From assembly GCA_009741485.1 (NCBI GenBank), contig CM019216.1, positions 48,245,201-48,309,200 on the forward strand: a stretch of DNA of 64,000 nucleotides, written 5' to 3'. Positions 47,801 through 62,400 of this stretch are shown one piece after another. The translations under genes and the position numbers were made by a program. The notes below the pieces were generated by a model that had not been told where the DNA came from, did no database searches, and was given only the letters and a program-made list of their open reading frames with translations. Each line of letters starts with the position of its first letter. The first letter of the stretch is position 1. The DNA comes from Malurus cyaneus samueli (lineage: Eukaryota > Chordata > Aves > Passeriformes > Maluridae).

Positions 47801-50800
47801 TCTGAAGAAAAGTGTTTCTGAAAGAGATGAAGATCAGAATTGTGTATTTGCCTCTAATCATACTCATTCTACTCCAGGTCCAGATTAAGAGACTAATTTG
47901 TGTTGTCCTGCTTTCTAGTTTAAAACTGTGAAAGTAGACAGTACCATGGATGTCTGTCTCTCATCTGAGAATCCCATGTGACTTCTGAACACTGGAGCTT
48001 TGCTCATAACACATTTCTCTCCTTTTACAATAATTCTCCATTTCTTCATGTATCCAGATATAATTTTACCTTCTTCTTTCCCTGTCACACCCTCTCTTGA
48101 CTCTTCCTCTGATAAAGCTTTGATGTCCAGCTTTCTCTGTTTTTGCCCACACAGGTAGCTCAACCAGCTGCTTGCACTCCTGGCGTCTGAGGTTTTTGAG
48201 GCATTTCCCTGTCCTAGCAATTCTTCTTAGAGCTGTTCCAGCCAGGTGTTCTGCATCCTCAGCCAGCTGTTCATTGTTGCTGTCATAGCTTGCCATGGCT
48301 ACACTCACCCCTGTCAGGTATCGTGGTGAGAGCTGTGGTTGGTTCAGATGTTGCTTGGTCCTTCTCAAGTGTCTTGCAGGCCTGCAGCACCTTGCTTCTT
48401 CCCTCTGCTGAGTGCCGCTGGCATTTTCCAGGGATGCTCAAGGCAGCTGCATCTGGCCTGTGATGTTACAGAGCAGAGAGGCAGCACCTTGGCCTGTGCC
48501 ATTTGACTGGAGCTTATGATCACAGGAGTATCACTGGAAATCACAGCATTAGCCCAGTGCCCTCCCTGCCGCAGTGGCATCTGCCATCTCAGAGTCAGGT
48601 GGTCTGAGGTGTCCATGATGGGAGGCAGTGGTGAGGGGGACTTGTGTTACCTGTGATATGGTGTACAATGCTTGCCAAAATGGCATTGACAGCTTGGTCA
48701 GCATTCTGTCTCCCTGCTAACTACTCATGTGGCTACTAACCCAGATAGGAACATGCCTAGAGTCAGTCTTGCAGTGGGAATGTGGGGGTAGGGAACACAT
48801 GGTGATGTTCTCACTGCAGCAACAGGGCTGTGGCTGTCACACCAAAGCAGTGTCTTGCTGGAGAGGGCAGCACCTTCCCTATCTTTGTGTTTGAGGCTGG
48901 TGCTTTACCAAGGAGCACTGACTGTTTTGTTCTATGTTCCTCTATTCCCTAAGGACAGAGTAAAACTACTGTTTTGGAGCTGATTTAGTGTAATTGTTTT
49001 GTGAGAAGTACCTGTTCACATGTGCTTTTTAAGGCATCAGGATTCACTCTAGTTATCCAGGGGTTTGTGCTGTCTCTGTACTGCTCTCTGGAGCTCACCA
49101 TTGCCCTGATATGGGAAGCAGGAGAGAGCACACCACAAAGGGCCAGGAGGATATTGCAGTAATTCAACCAAATGGTGATAACCTGCTTATCTCACTGCAC
49201 GATGGAAATTTCAGCTGCTGTGTCAGTAAGACCACATGAAGAGGAGGTCAAGTAAAAAAAGACAGGGTTGTAATTTATAACAGGATTCTTAAATGTTTAA
49301 CTAGAGTGCACAAAGCTTGAAAGAATAGCTCTTTCATGATTTTAATAATACAAGGAGGGAAAACGCATGTGTGGAATGAGTTATTCAGTATATCAGATTT
49401 TAAGCAAGTAAATGTCTGAAATCAAATGCAGTGCCTCTCTTTTACACTCTTGAACCTGTACTCTTTACAGCTTCATGACTTTTGTCACAGGTTGAAATTC
49501 AGTTTGCTAAGACTGATAAAAATTGAGTGGCTTCATACTACACCTGAGAACTGAAAATATCATCCTGTGGAATTTGGAAATGAGTTATAAAAGAAATACC
49601 TCCTCTAAAATCTAGGGACAGTCTTACAGAGCTTTTTAACTTCAACAGTTTTGCAGCCATGAGGATATAAAATGCAGAACATGCAACACAAAGACATCCA
49701 ACCCTAAACCATGTTTTAAAAGCCTTGCTCAATTTTTTTTCTCCCTTATCTTCTTATTTTCACAGAGCTGCTGGTGTGTGTCCTACAGGGCAGCACAAGC
49801 ATAATCTAATTCTCTCTCTTTCCCAAGCAGACAAGAAAGATCCCACTGCAAATAGTTGCATAAAATACCAGGAATTTCTGTATTCTCTTCATATTACCAA
49901 TCATGTTTTCTTATGTAAGGTGGTTTTTGAAAAATATCTCATGCTTGTAGCTAAAATCCCAGGCTTTTACAGCAGCCAGATAAGAATAATACAGCAGTAA
50001 AATTTATGAAGACAAGTTTGCAGAGAAAAAGAAGTCATAGTTATGTGTGTGTATCCCATGGCTGGATGCAATAGTTTCTCCCTTTTAGTCTGCTGTCCAG
50101 CTAACAGGCTTTTGGATGCTTGGGAGTTATTGTAGCCAGAGATACAGTTGTTGGATAATATTTTTACATCTTTGCATTTCTAGTCACTAAAGGAGAGTCC
50201 TAGGAGCTCAGAGATGCAGGTTGGAGGTATAAGAAACAGAAAGATGTCTAATGCCTTGTGTAATTTTCAGGAATGGAAGGCAACACTATGTCTTGAGCAG
50301 TCAGTTCCTGCTGAAGCAAGGAGGGCTTCAGGGAGGAAAAAGCTTACTGCTGGGGTTTTTTGTTGGTCTTTCAGAGTTTGGTTTCTGTAAAGTTTTCCTC
50401 CTATCACTGCTAGCGACTTTAGTCTGCAATTATCCTTGCTGCCCACCAAGAATGTAATGAAAGGACACAGGAACTAGAGGTCTAGAGGTTCTTTAGGCAG
50501 AGAGAGACCTAAAGATATCCTTGGAAAACATTTCTGATATTCACACAAATGTGAAGTGCCGATAGATACAGTGTTTTGATTTTCCCAGTAAAAAGTGTTT
50601 GCACAAAGTGTTTGTGTAGCAAGCAGCAAGTGCTTGTGTAGCAAGTAGTTTATTTTCATGTTCTTTCTTTCTATTTGTTGATCAGTGAAATTGTTAGGAC
50701 CAGATCCGCTCCAAACTATTTCTTCCTCTATTGTGAACCATTCTTTCTGTTTTTTTCTTTCCATTTTATACAGTCTGATTTCTCTGTGGGTTTTGCATTA

Positions 50801-53800
50801 ACTTGTGAAACACCCTTCCTCTTTAGCCATCAAAGTACATAAGTTGTCTCTCCTTAGTGCCTGTGCCACACTTTCAAACTGTATTTAATAATTGCCTAAT
50901 AATTAAAGTTATTAATAGATAAATTTAAAGTAAAGCATGGAAAACATAATTTAAAACTACATCTGGTATGAATTTAAAAGACTGTATTATTTATATCCTG
51001 TAAATATTTATAAATGGTAGTTCAAAGGAGGTAATGCTTTCTATGTTTGCTTCTTTAGTAAAGTGTTAAGTTTTTCCATGTTCATCTGTTTGTTCAATTG
51101 TTGTCTTTTCAACAGTTTCTTCATAGGAAATTGCCTTGCCACCTGGGTGGGATTAAAGTGATGCAGGCTTGTTGTTGCAAGAAGTTTTCTTACAACCCTC
51201 TGAATGTTTTAAAATACTTGTTCATAGTTTCCATGGAATAATTGTTTTCATTGTGCTTTAGGTGGATTTAGTAGTCATACTGATGTTAGCTCAGGCATTT
51301 TAGGTGCTTATCTAATTCCTCTTTCTTTAATAAGAATTAAAATGTTCTTAAATGCATTGAGTAGATCTGAGGTCATGCAAAGACAGATCTTTAGAGGATG
51401 ATGTGGAGCAAATGTGTCTAGTTAGAAGATCTTCTGGAGACCTCAGATACTTTGTATTCTTTCTCTGCTGGGCCGGTGCATGCTAAAGTTTCATTAAAAA
51501 GTGATCAGAGATAGTTGTATTTAAACATATCCAGATTTTTCTTACAGACGAGTAAAGTGTATGTACATTACAGAGTTGGAGGGGCAATTATGCCAGGAAC
51601 AGAAGATTGTCTTGTGCTCAAAGTATTTTAGGTAGATGGCAGCTATTAACTTATTATTGTGGGAGGAAGGAATCGAAGTCATAATCAGAGAGAATGATGT
51701 TTGCCATGTAATTATCTAACCAGTGCTGTGCACTATTATGTGCATTTGAAGAACCAGTGAACTAGTTCTTCACGTGCTCTTGCAAGAGAAAATCCTTCAG
51801 TGATGTAGTGGGGCAGGTGGTTCAGAAGCTTTGATGGCAAAGAAAAGATGATGGTGAAGAAGGAGCAATTACTTGAATAGCCTGACTGATTTTAAAGAAA
51901 AAAAAGGCTGCTGAATAATGTCATTCATACATTCATATAAATTGAATCACAATGCAGACTTGAAGACTTAAATAAGGTCTTTGCAGAGCTAAATAACAGA
52001 TATTATCAGGAAACTGGAAGTCAAATACTACAGGTGGAGGAAAAATGTGTTCGCTTGGTTTTAAATTGCTTCAAAAACCATAGAAGCATAGATAATCAGC
52101 AGTATAGATGAAACCTGCCGTAAGCACAAGGAATAAAGAAGAGTATGTAATGATAATAGTGTGTACCCACTTGGGAGAGGTTCAAAGATGAGAACCAGGT
52201 TTAGACTTAGAATCAGAAGGCTTCTCCGGTTCTGCATAGAAATATGGAGCATGGACATGTCCTGAAAAGGGAATGGCAGTATTTGGGTCATGGTTTCCTG
52301 CTGCATGTGGGAGTCAGGGATGGGCAGAGTAAGAAGACAGAAAGATTTTAACAATTGAGTAGGAATGAAGATGTGAATGGAAGTTAGTAGCAAAGATGCA
52401 AGTTGATCTTCAAGGAAAAAAAAGTCCACACTCTGCCTGTGGCAGCTGCCATTTTCTGCTGGTTTTTGAGGGTGAACCAATGACCTCAAAGATTGAGACT
52501 GTATGGTGTGGCTGAAAATGCCAGTCTCTGTCTCCTGGTCTAATAAGTAGCCTCCCTTCCTGAAGTATGGACTTTGTGCCACTACAATGGCTGCATGGGG
52601 CGTGCCACCTGTTTCCAAGGGAAATAACAGATAGCCAGGGCCCTAAATCCCACATGCCTTCATTCAGAACCCCACTAAACAAACACATTTCTTTGTAATG
52701 GCATTGTACACAACACTAAGTGGGCAAAGTCACAAAAATAATGATGCCAAAAACTCCGAAGGCCACAGTGTGGAGCTTAACACTGGGAGCAGAATAGTAA
52801 GTGCTTCATTTCACAGCTCAGGATGCTGGCAAAAAAGCTTGTGGGAAAAAGAAATAAAATTTGGACTTGGACAGGCCCAGATAGACAGTGCTGTTCTGAC
52901 TGAGAAGTATTTTGTGTGTTCTGTGTGCAGAGAATTACTGTCACACTAATTCCAAATTCCAATTTTATCAGAGCAACCCATTGCAGCAAGAATTCCTGGC
53001 TGTAAGGCAATGCATTTGCAGGAAGTGAAGTGGCACTCCAGCGAATTGTTTGTCAGTATATTTGGAGTGTTTCCTTTAAAAAATAAAAAATTGTTTCATC
53101 TTGAATATAGGGCCATATAGGGTCTGTGCAACAGAATCCATGGCCTATCTATTAAAATGCATTGTTTTCAAACCATATAAATGGACTTTATTTTTATTGG
53201 TTTTAAATACAATGATATAAATATTGTGTTGCAGTTAGGTGCATCCAAGAGTAGGTCAAGTTTATTTAGGGAAGACTAGCAGAAGCTTCCACTGTCATAT
53301 GACACCCCCCACCACCTTAGGAAGGCAAAAGTGCACTGGTGCAAATTAGCTAGTCTTAATTATGAAAGGATTAAGGGGTGAAGCAGGTGGTGCTTAAAAA
53401 ATGGGGGGCTGGGCAGGAGGAGGTCACAACACACACGATGTGTCTGCTCTGAGAAGTGTGTTCATTCACTGCCTCATCTTGGCAGCCAAGAGCTTTAACA
53501 TCATCTAACATAAAAAATTAAGAAAAACTATGGGAAAAGGAGCTGTACCTTTCTCCCAGCTTAGGGAGTGATGTCAGCCCTGGGACCGCCCACTTAAGGA
53601 AGACACGGAGATGAGACAGCTGGAGCACCTCTCCCATGAAAATAGGTTGAGAGAATTGGTGTTAGGCTTGGAGAAGAAAAGGCTTTGAGACACCTTACAG
53701 CACCTTCCAGTATCTGAAAGGGTCTACGGGAGAACTGGAGAGGGGCTTGTTACAAGGGCATGAAGTGGCAGAACAAGGGGAAATCACTTTAAACTGACAG

Positions 53801-56800
53801 AGTAGGTTTAGATTAAATACTAGGAAGAAATTATTTGCAGTGACGGTGGTGAGTCAAAGGAACAGGTTGCCCAGAGTAGATGCGGATGTCCCATCCTTGG
53901 AAGTGCTCAAGGCTGGATGGGGCTCTGAGCAGCCTGGTGTAATGGAAGGTGTCCCTGCTCCAGGCAGGGTGGCTGGAACTAGGTGATCTTTTAGGTCCCT
54001 TCCAACTCAAACTATTGATTTTTTGGTGTTTTTTTTTTTTTTTTTTTTTTTTTAGTTTATTTATGATTTATTGTTTCCAGTTTACAATTATGCTGCCTAC
54101 AAAGCTTAGTCACAGATCATGGACATTTTGTGCCAAACAGTATGCCAGAAGGCCTGGTCCTTTAAAACTGTGATCTTTACTCTCCCAGTATGAGAGTGAT
54201 CGTGGAGGGGAAGGATAATTTGTCCCTTCTCTCCCAGCATTCCTAAATGTGTACTTTAGTATATGTAACAATGTAGAGACATTTAATCTGTATTAAAGCA
54301 ATGGGAATAATGCATTTGAGCCTGAAAAGAATAAATAATCTATCATGTACCCAGTGATAATTGTTTCCTGTGTATTTTCCCTAGTACATTTGTGGGACCA
54401 GAAGTGTCATATCTACCTTACATGTTGAAATAGCTGAATGAGGCTCTGGGGAAAGCAAGCAACCCGCTGGCTGCAGCAGGATTTTGCTCATTTTTAAATT
54501 ACACTTTCAAAGATCATGTTAATTACGTGTTTTGTGATCAAAAGGGCACAAAATGTGACCACTTGAAGAATTTATTTTTTAATTAAAATATAATTTTATT
54601 ATTTCTGACAGTACAGATACATTGTTGGAAGTTAATTGAGGAGGCTTGTGAGTTTAATTATACTGCAGTTGCATTGCTATCTAATTATATTCCTTTGCAC
54701 CTGGCTTTAGAAAAGTACAATAAACTGATTCATTCTTAGGAAAGGAAGGTTATTAAATCCTGCCATTAAGTTTCAGTGATTTTGATTCAGTGAAGCAAAT
54801 GCGTGATCTTAATTATACAATTGATGGGATTGCCGTCACTTCTACCAGCTGAGGATGGGACCCCAGGTGCCTCTCTATTCAGAGATGAGAAAAATGTACT
54901 TTCATGTATTTTTAGTATGAAAGGGTGGGTTTAAGAAATGTGACTGACAACTTCCACCTCTGACTGCTTGCATTTCCATGTCATAGCTCTTATCTTCCCC
55001 TACGTTGCTTTTTCACTAGTTTGATTATATATGCATTATTCCTTCATTTGTTTTATGCTGTTACAGTTTCTAGAGTACCTTATTTGTAGAGAACAAGTCC
55101 CTTTTGTGATACAGTGTCATCCACTTTCTCATTCCCTATTATTCCATTGTGACTTCATTTTTTTTCCTTTTTTTTCTCCTGTTGTTCCTAAAGAAAGAGA
55201 AAGAGATGATAACTCTTCCACTTGAGGCATTTTTTTTCTTACCATTGACCTCACAGAAAGTTGTGCAACAAAATCAACAGAAAGCACCGAAAGTGGTACA
55301 GTGCTGCCATTATTTTCAGTTTGATATAATAGAAGGAACGTTCTAGTGTCTTTAAATTGTTACATTTCACAGCAAATGCTTTGTTTTTCCATAGCTACAG
55401 GTTGAAAATATCACTTTTGTCTTGCCCAGGAATGTGGGATTATGATTCTATACAAAGAGAGCTTGCTATTGAGTAAAATGTATAAGATCATCCTTGCATT
55501 CCTGGACATTTCAGATAATTATTTTGCTTGGAAGATCACTTCCCAGGTTGGAATCTTAGGTGGAAGTAAGCAATATGGTTTTGTTTTTTTTTTTTTTTTA
55601 CCTTTACTGCTATTCTCACTTTTATCCATTGTATTTCTGTCTTTGGGATGATTATCAAACTCCTTATCAATGTGTATGGCTTCTCAGTGTAGTGGTCAAG
55701 CTGTTGAGTCTCTTTTCTGCTAGCGTTTTGTGTGTAGATTGTCTTTTCACTGTCATAGGTTGGCAGCTGGGTCAGCGGTTTTCTGGAGGAAAAATAAGGT
55801 AGAGACATCCTCAAGGTATGATTAATTTCTTTTTATTATACTAAAGCAGAGATAAGAATCAGCCCTGTACGACTGGCTGTTTATCCAGGAGCTTCAAATC
55901 CAAGTGTTCATTTGTTTGGAAACCAGCCAATCTGTCTCATAGCTATGGATAGATATTTTTAGTGCTTGGGTTTGCAGGGGTTAAGAGATGGAAGGGAAAG
56001 CCTTAATAAAGTCAGTAATAAGCTGCTCCAGGATGTCTGGGGATACCTCCTCTGAGTTTTTAGATTACATCCTAGAACTCTTGAGCACCCAAAATCTGTA
56101 CTCCCTCCCTCTCCTTGACCCTACCCCCAGCCCAAAGCTCAGTAGAAAGAGGGAATTATGACAATTTCCCATCCATCTCTCTCTTCCAAGGAGCATACTC
56201 AGAGCAAAAAGAAGACTGACTCCACATGGTTCTACTGAGCCAAGTAGAATCTACATTTTTCCGTAATGTTTTCATTTTTGATCTACATCACATGCACATC
56301 TTGAATTTTTCCCTCTCTGAACCAAAGTTCTGAGTTTGTTTTTCAATCTAACTCCAAAATTGACCTTATATTCTGAGTTCTAAGTCCTTTAGGAGAATGG
56401 CAGGCTGTTTGTAATTGTTAGGCTCAGGCCTAGCAAGTTCAAGACAAGTTCAGACTTGTCCACCTTTAGAACCAGACTCAGAAGGGAAGATCTTCCTTCA
56501 GTTGTTTGTTTTTGAGGCGAATTAAGTAATATAATATTTTCCTTTTTAGTTCTTGCCATAATAACTTTGTAATGGAAAAAGTGGTATGAAAATCCTTGCA
56601 ACTTCTGATAGCTTTTTCTCATCAATTTAGTTATTTAGTACATGCTTCTAGTCCCCCTTCTCCACCCCCCTTTTAATCTCTATATCTGGCATTAAGACTA
56701 CACTATAAAGAAGATCAAAGACACTAATGCAGTGTCTGGACAGTTCCTTTGTTCTACTTACCATTTCATCCCTTTGAAGAATTAATTGCAATTTAAATTT

Positions 56801-59331
56801 GTAAACAAGTGTTTTCCAAATTTGAATAAGAAAGTCTAATGACATGGCAAAAAAAGCTGTAACAAGTAATTCTGCTTACTAAGAGGGTTATATAATTTCT
56901 TTTCTCACTTTTTGATATAAATGCTAGATAACAAAGTAGGTATGCTATTTTTAATTGGTTGGGAAACAAAAAAGCAGAGCAGTAAAAGCTCTTCAGTTCT
57001 TAAGTGTTTTGTTAAAATAAAGGATCATCTAAATATTTTCCTGAATGAATGTCAGAAAATGCACACAAACAGAAATTTGACGTTCTTTACTTTTGCTGTC
57101 GTTATGGTTAATTCAACAGACATCTGCACCTGTAGTGTGAGCTTTCTCTTTTGTTAGGTTTTCTTGTGGTTTTGGGATTGTCTTTTTCTTTTTTAAACAG
57201 TCAACATACATGGATTAGTCTGATATACACTTCTCCAGAACACAGGCCTGACATGAATACAGAGAGAATACATAAAAAGCAGTAATTAAAACATATTTAT
57301 CTAATTAATCTTACAACACCTGAGTAAGTCTAACAATCTGTCATGGATTTTATGATTGTGTTATATGGTTATTTTAAATTTGCAGAATAGTTACAGATCC
57401 TCTAATTCTAAGTGGCTTACTTAATTCGTCAGCCCGGCAATTGTACTGGCAAACATGCACAAGTATTGATAAATGCTGAAAGAGTTTCTTGCATTAAATC
57501 AGATTTAACCACAGCCTGTAGAATTAGGGTCACTAATCTTAGCCACAGCTACCATGAGCTTTGGGAAAAAAATCAGAAATTCCCATTTCAGCACACTGGA
57601 ACTCCTTGTACAGTTGTTGTATTACCTTGTCATACGAATCTTTCACAAGAACACAATAAACATGTTCCCTTAGCTATCCACCTCCTACTTCTTTCTGTAT
57701 AAATCTAATATCAAGTTAAGCTTGATTCCCATAGCAACACTATTAATGCTCAAACAAATACCAAACAACAATTGTGTTTAGAGAAGTAGGGGTGTTAATA
57801 AAGGTGTTTTGAGAGTATTTCTATTGAATAAATGTGCTTTTCTTTTATTGTAACTTCAGTAATCTAGGTTTTCCTGGCAAACTGCTTTTTGGATAATAGC
57901 TAAGATTTCAACTGCTTCTATATGCTTTCATGTTTTTAAAGAGGTTTTATGCTTAAGGGTGGTGATCTATTTCTGCATATGGTGCCAGGCAGGGGTTCAG
58001 CACCTGTGTTGCTGCTCTTTATCTTCCCACTCAGGGAAGATTGTAATTAACAAGGCTGAGTTCACTTCATTGTGTTCTGCAGTGAAATTGATGGCATGAA
58101 TCAAATCAGTTCTGTTCTGTTAAACAGAAGGAAATCCAGGTACACTGGGGGACTCCAGGTGAAGGAATTGGCAGAAGGCTGGAAGGAATTTAGTTTTCTG
58201 CATGAAAATGTACTCAATTTCAACAGACTTACTCCTTTTAACCTCTGTTCTTTAATGCCAAAACTTTGCTAAATTGTATTTTAATCTCTGTGTAATAGAG
58301 TATACAGACTTCTGTGGAGCTGGAAAGTGAATTATTCTCTTCTGTATTAAGCAGTATACAGGTGCCAGGAGTCAGCAGAGATGGCTGATTACCCCACTGG
58401 GGAACTGAAATAAAGGGAAAAGTGCTGTTCCAGGTGTAACCTGGAGGAGATTTTTCTTCCACAACAGAAGATCTAGAATTTTAAAACGAGTTCCAAAGTA
58501 ACAAGAATGTTTTCTGTTATCTCATGGTTTGCATTGTCTTCTCTGCAGACCATAAGAATGAGAGGCTCTTGAGTGGCTGGAGCCCCAGCAATCTTCTCTC
58601 TGAATGACTGGGAGATAGGAAATACTTTGTTTCATCTGTACATATTATGCAACGCAGGCCCAGGTCTTGCAAACATTTTTGTATGTGTTTGTCTTGTTTG
58701 CTATAAGTATTGACCCTGGTCTTGGGCACGCAGAAGAAGAAAGTAACTGGAGGTCCAGTGTATTTGTCCCCCTTTCAGAGACTTAGATTGAACAATCAAC
58801 GAATGCTTCTCACTAACATTCAGAAAATTCGAACATAGGGTGCATTCACTTCTGCAAACCGTGTGCATCTGTAAGGTTTCAAATTGCTGCAATCAGATGT
58901 ACTTTTAGAGAAAACTTGGCTCAGTAATATACTTCTTTATTATTCAATGTACTATTGCTCCTCTTCACATCAGTGATACACATTAGCCAGCTTTCTTATT
59001 TTGAAGAAAATGCTTTCTTTTTTTCTTCTGTATTGTGAGAAGCAAGAAAATGCATTATCAGGGATTAGTGGGGTCCAAGGTGATTGATTTCTGGGAATAA
59101 TTGGTGCTTACACATATTAAATTTCTTCTGTGCAGACATTACCTTCTGATATTTTGAATAGCTTTCAGAAGCAAAGAGGAGCAGAATGCAAATGATTGTA
59201 GCAGGAAAAGATTGGTTTTTCTTTTGTTGTTTTTTTTTTTCCTCATGGGTGAATATTAAATTATTCTTAGATTTTAGGGGAGGACAATACCATAAATAAT
59301 AATGGTTTTCTTGACCATTTAACTTTTTCAG
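44835..59331 (+). other. TPD52L1: TPD52L1 intron 1
   Basis: A 14.5-kb intron with donor GTGAGT and acceptor TTTTTCAG. The first 300 bases continue the CpG island. It holds one CR1 copy (53600-54020) and T-rich runs near 54030-54055 and 55583-55600. A GC-elevated stretch at about 48100-48960 and a 185-codon minus-strand frame at 52061-52618 have no recognisable product (see findings). I see no alternative first exon of TPD52L1 with convincing coding sequence. Confidence 0.85.
53600..54020 (+). mobile_element. CR1 LINE 3' end, 5'-truncated
   Basis: The blocks ACAGCTGGAGCACCTCTCCC, TACTAGGAAGAAATTATTTG, CAAGGCTGGATGGGGCTCTG and GGTCCCTTCCAACTCAAACTA follow the CR1 consensus order from the end of the reverse-transcriptase ORF to the 3' terminus. 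The copy runs into a long T tract. It is moderately diverged with no intact frame. Confidence 0.92.
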
Positions 59332-59447
59332 GCCTGTTGGAAACTCAGTCGTTGCATGAAGTAGATGAAGATGTGGTCGCTGATGTTGATTTCACCAGTG
59401 TGATTTCTGAAGAAGAAAAAGAAGAGTTAAAGACTGAGCTAGCCAAG
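59332..59447 (+). CDS. TPD52L1: TPD52L1 coding exon 2
   Basis: The acceptor TTTTTCAG and the donor AAG|GTAAGA bound 116 bases that complete the split glycine codon from exon 1 and then give 38 codons. The product reads GLLETQSLHEVDEDVV, ADVDFTSVISEEEKEE and LKTELAK. The SEEEKEELK motif is the signature just before the coiled coil of the D52 family. The acidic N-terminal part is typical too. The exon ends on a codon boundary, so exon 3 starts in phase 0. Confidence 0.96.
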
Positions 59448-62400
59448 GTAAGAAATTTGAATTTCTGTGTTACTGTTTCTACTTCCTTAAACGGGAAGCC
59501 ATTAATTGTGGGATGAGGTACACATCATAAAGGTATGCTCTTCCTTTTTGGTAAAATTATTCTAGGCTACAATAATGTGAAGAAATTAATTTTATTATAT
59601 CTATTTTTTGCAGGTTAAATATCTTCTGCTTGATGATTGTGCAGCAAAAGTCAAATGCACCTTCCCATCTTAGTCAAGATGTGTCTTAATTAATAAACTG
59701 TCATTGGCAAAGAATTAAAGGTGTTCTCATTAGATTTGTGGTATTGTTGTTAGAATGGTTGTGCCATCTCATAGAAAAGATTTTTTTTAGTGCTCAGAGG
59801 AAAAGGTAATGATGATGGTTACTGAAGAGACTGATGCTGCCGAGCACAGTAATGTTATCATATTTTTGTTTCCTTTGGCACTGATGTCTTTGGAGAAGGT
59901 AATATCTTTTTTTAGGAGTCAGGAACTCAGGACATTGGGAAGTGCTGATTCAGGATTTTCAAGTGAAACAGAACAGTTTTTTTCACTTTAATATTTTATC
60001 AATCCTTGTGTTTCTGAGTTACTAGTCAATTTTTACTTCTTTGCTGATCCAGTCACATCTGTAAACAATCAAAAGGAAGCTGAAAGTTTACATGTTTTGT
60101 TTATCACATAAGTTAGGAGTTGGGATATTCGTTACTGGCTTTTGATCAGGACCAGAGGCACTGGGCACACACTGAAACACAGGAGGTTTCCCCTGAAGAT
60201 CAGGAAATATGTTTTTAATGAGTCTGTGACTGAGCAGTGTACCCCAAGATGTTTTGGAGTCTCCATCCATCTCCATTTAAAGTATTTAAAAGCTGTCTGG
60301 GTACAGACCTGGGAAACATGCTCTTAGTAGGGCTTGAACCAGATGTCCTTCAGTGGTCCCATCCAGCCTCAGCCATTCTGTGATTCTCTTCTCTGATGAA
60401 GGGAATTTCATAGGCAGATAGAAGCAGGGAAGGAAAAAAGCCAGAATCTCCTGCAATCATCTGAGAATGAAATACATCTCTCAAAATAATTAATCTCAAG
60501 AGTTCTGATGTCCTTTTTGCTTATGATTCCCCTAGGAGAGAGAGTTCTCAGTAGCTAATGCTGGAAATGCTTTAATTCGTGTACTAACATGCCTTTCAAA
60601 TATTATGATCTTGATTGACCTAGGAATTATTTTCTGAATTCCTTGCAGCAGTTTACTGGTATGCAACTGATGCTTAAAAGCAAAATAAACCTGATAATTA
60701 TGCTATGAAAGGTTTGGGAAAACTTGAATGTAGAGTGAACAAAGTCTAAACTTAAATGAGGCTTATGACTCTTAGCGAAGACTGCAAAAAGTGCATGACC
60801 TTGCCTCCTTCAAAAAGAAAAAAATACTTCTAAGCCCTTTCTACTCCACCAATGATAGTTTTGGTTTTTTCCTATGTCCTTAAATGCTACATAATAACTG
60901 TATGTGTCTGTAGGAGCAAGTACCTCTCTTACTTTTTGTGAGAGGTCAAACTTGTCCTTAATTCTGCTGTTAATAGTTGATATAACGGGGATCTGTTGTG
61001 AGCATCTGTTGTGTGTCTGCTGTATATATTCTTTGTCTTCTTCCTCCTTCCCACTCCGACATTAGGAGAAACGAGCACTGCTGGTTTTGTGGCAGGATTT
61101 TTTTTGTATGTTCTATTCCTATTCTGCTAGTAGTCTCTTTTTGCTGGAAGCTTCTCAGAGCATGAACTTATTCTTTTCTTGTATTTGTAGCCTGGCTAAC
61201 ACAGCAGGGCTCTCACTCTAATCAAGCCTTGGGATTTCTACAATGCAACTGAAATGAGTAACTCTTACAGAAACTTCTAACAGTCATTTGAATTTACAGA
61301 GGTCAGTCTGACTTCAGAATAATAGCAGAAAATTGCGGCCCAAAAGCTTTACATAAGGCCAGAAGATTGTTAGCAGAACAGATTCCCCCCCTCCTCCCTT
61401 CCTCCCTTACTGTGAGGAGCATTGCACAATGACTCTTGACTCATGCTGGGGGCTGAGATTTTGAACTCCCTTGCTCACTGCTGTCAGTTGTCCTTCCATT
61501 ACGCTCATCAAAGTAGTCATTTACTCCTTGGTGTCTTCCCCCTCCCACACCTTCACAAAAGCAGCTATCTGGTTTGATCTGGTTGATGCAAAGGTGCTAA
61601 GTTCAGCAGAGTGTGTTACTGCATGTTTGTTCCCAGTTTGAAGAGACCTTTTTCTGCAAAAGAAAATTTTTATGGGAAAAGGGAGCTTTGTCCCTCTGTG
61701 ATGCACCTGTATTCTTCTGACACTGTTGCAACTTGAAAGAAGGGAAGCATGAGAACTAGAATCTTGCATTTCTGTTGACTTAAGCCTTCGTTTTATAATG
61801 GAGTCTACATTTATATAAGTGGACTTTTAAAAAATGCCTAAGCAGGTGATGTCTGACTTCCATGAGAGTTAGGTATGTTAAATGCTTTTCAGATCCTACT
61901 GTAAGTCCCTAATCCTTTCTACCTACTTTAGAGTGTTCAGTCACTGATATTTGAGCACTTGAGGGCGGCTTTGTGTCTGTCATTATTTCAAAATGATGGA
62001 AGTTGAGGAGGATTTTGTCAATTCAAAACTGATTGCTGTGTTATAAATAATAAATTACTTTTCTTTAGTCAAAAATGTTGCTTATACTTATGCCATTGAG
62101 CACATAGCTAATGCTTGCTTAGGCCTTCACAGCTTTAGATGTCTATTCAATGGAATAGATGGAAAGGAGTTTTAATAGAAGTCCTGAAACATTTACATAT
62201 CCAGGTACCTAGTGATCAGCCTGATGCTGGCCCATCAGTGTCCTGGCATCCTTTTAAGTTCTTTAGTAGTGTTGCACGGGCAGTCCTGCACTAAGGGGTT
62301 TGCTATTGGTGGGAAACTAAAATGAGCTGTGAACTGCTGCCTGAGGAAAGCTGATATTTGTGATTTCTTTCTATAAGCATTTAACCAGTTATCGGCTCAG

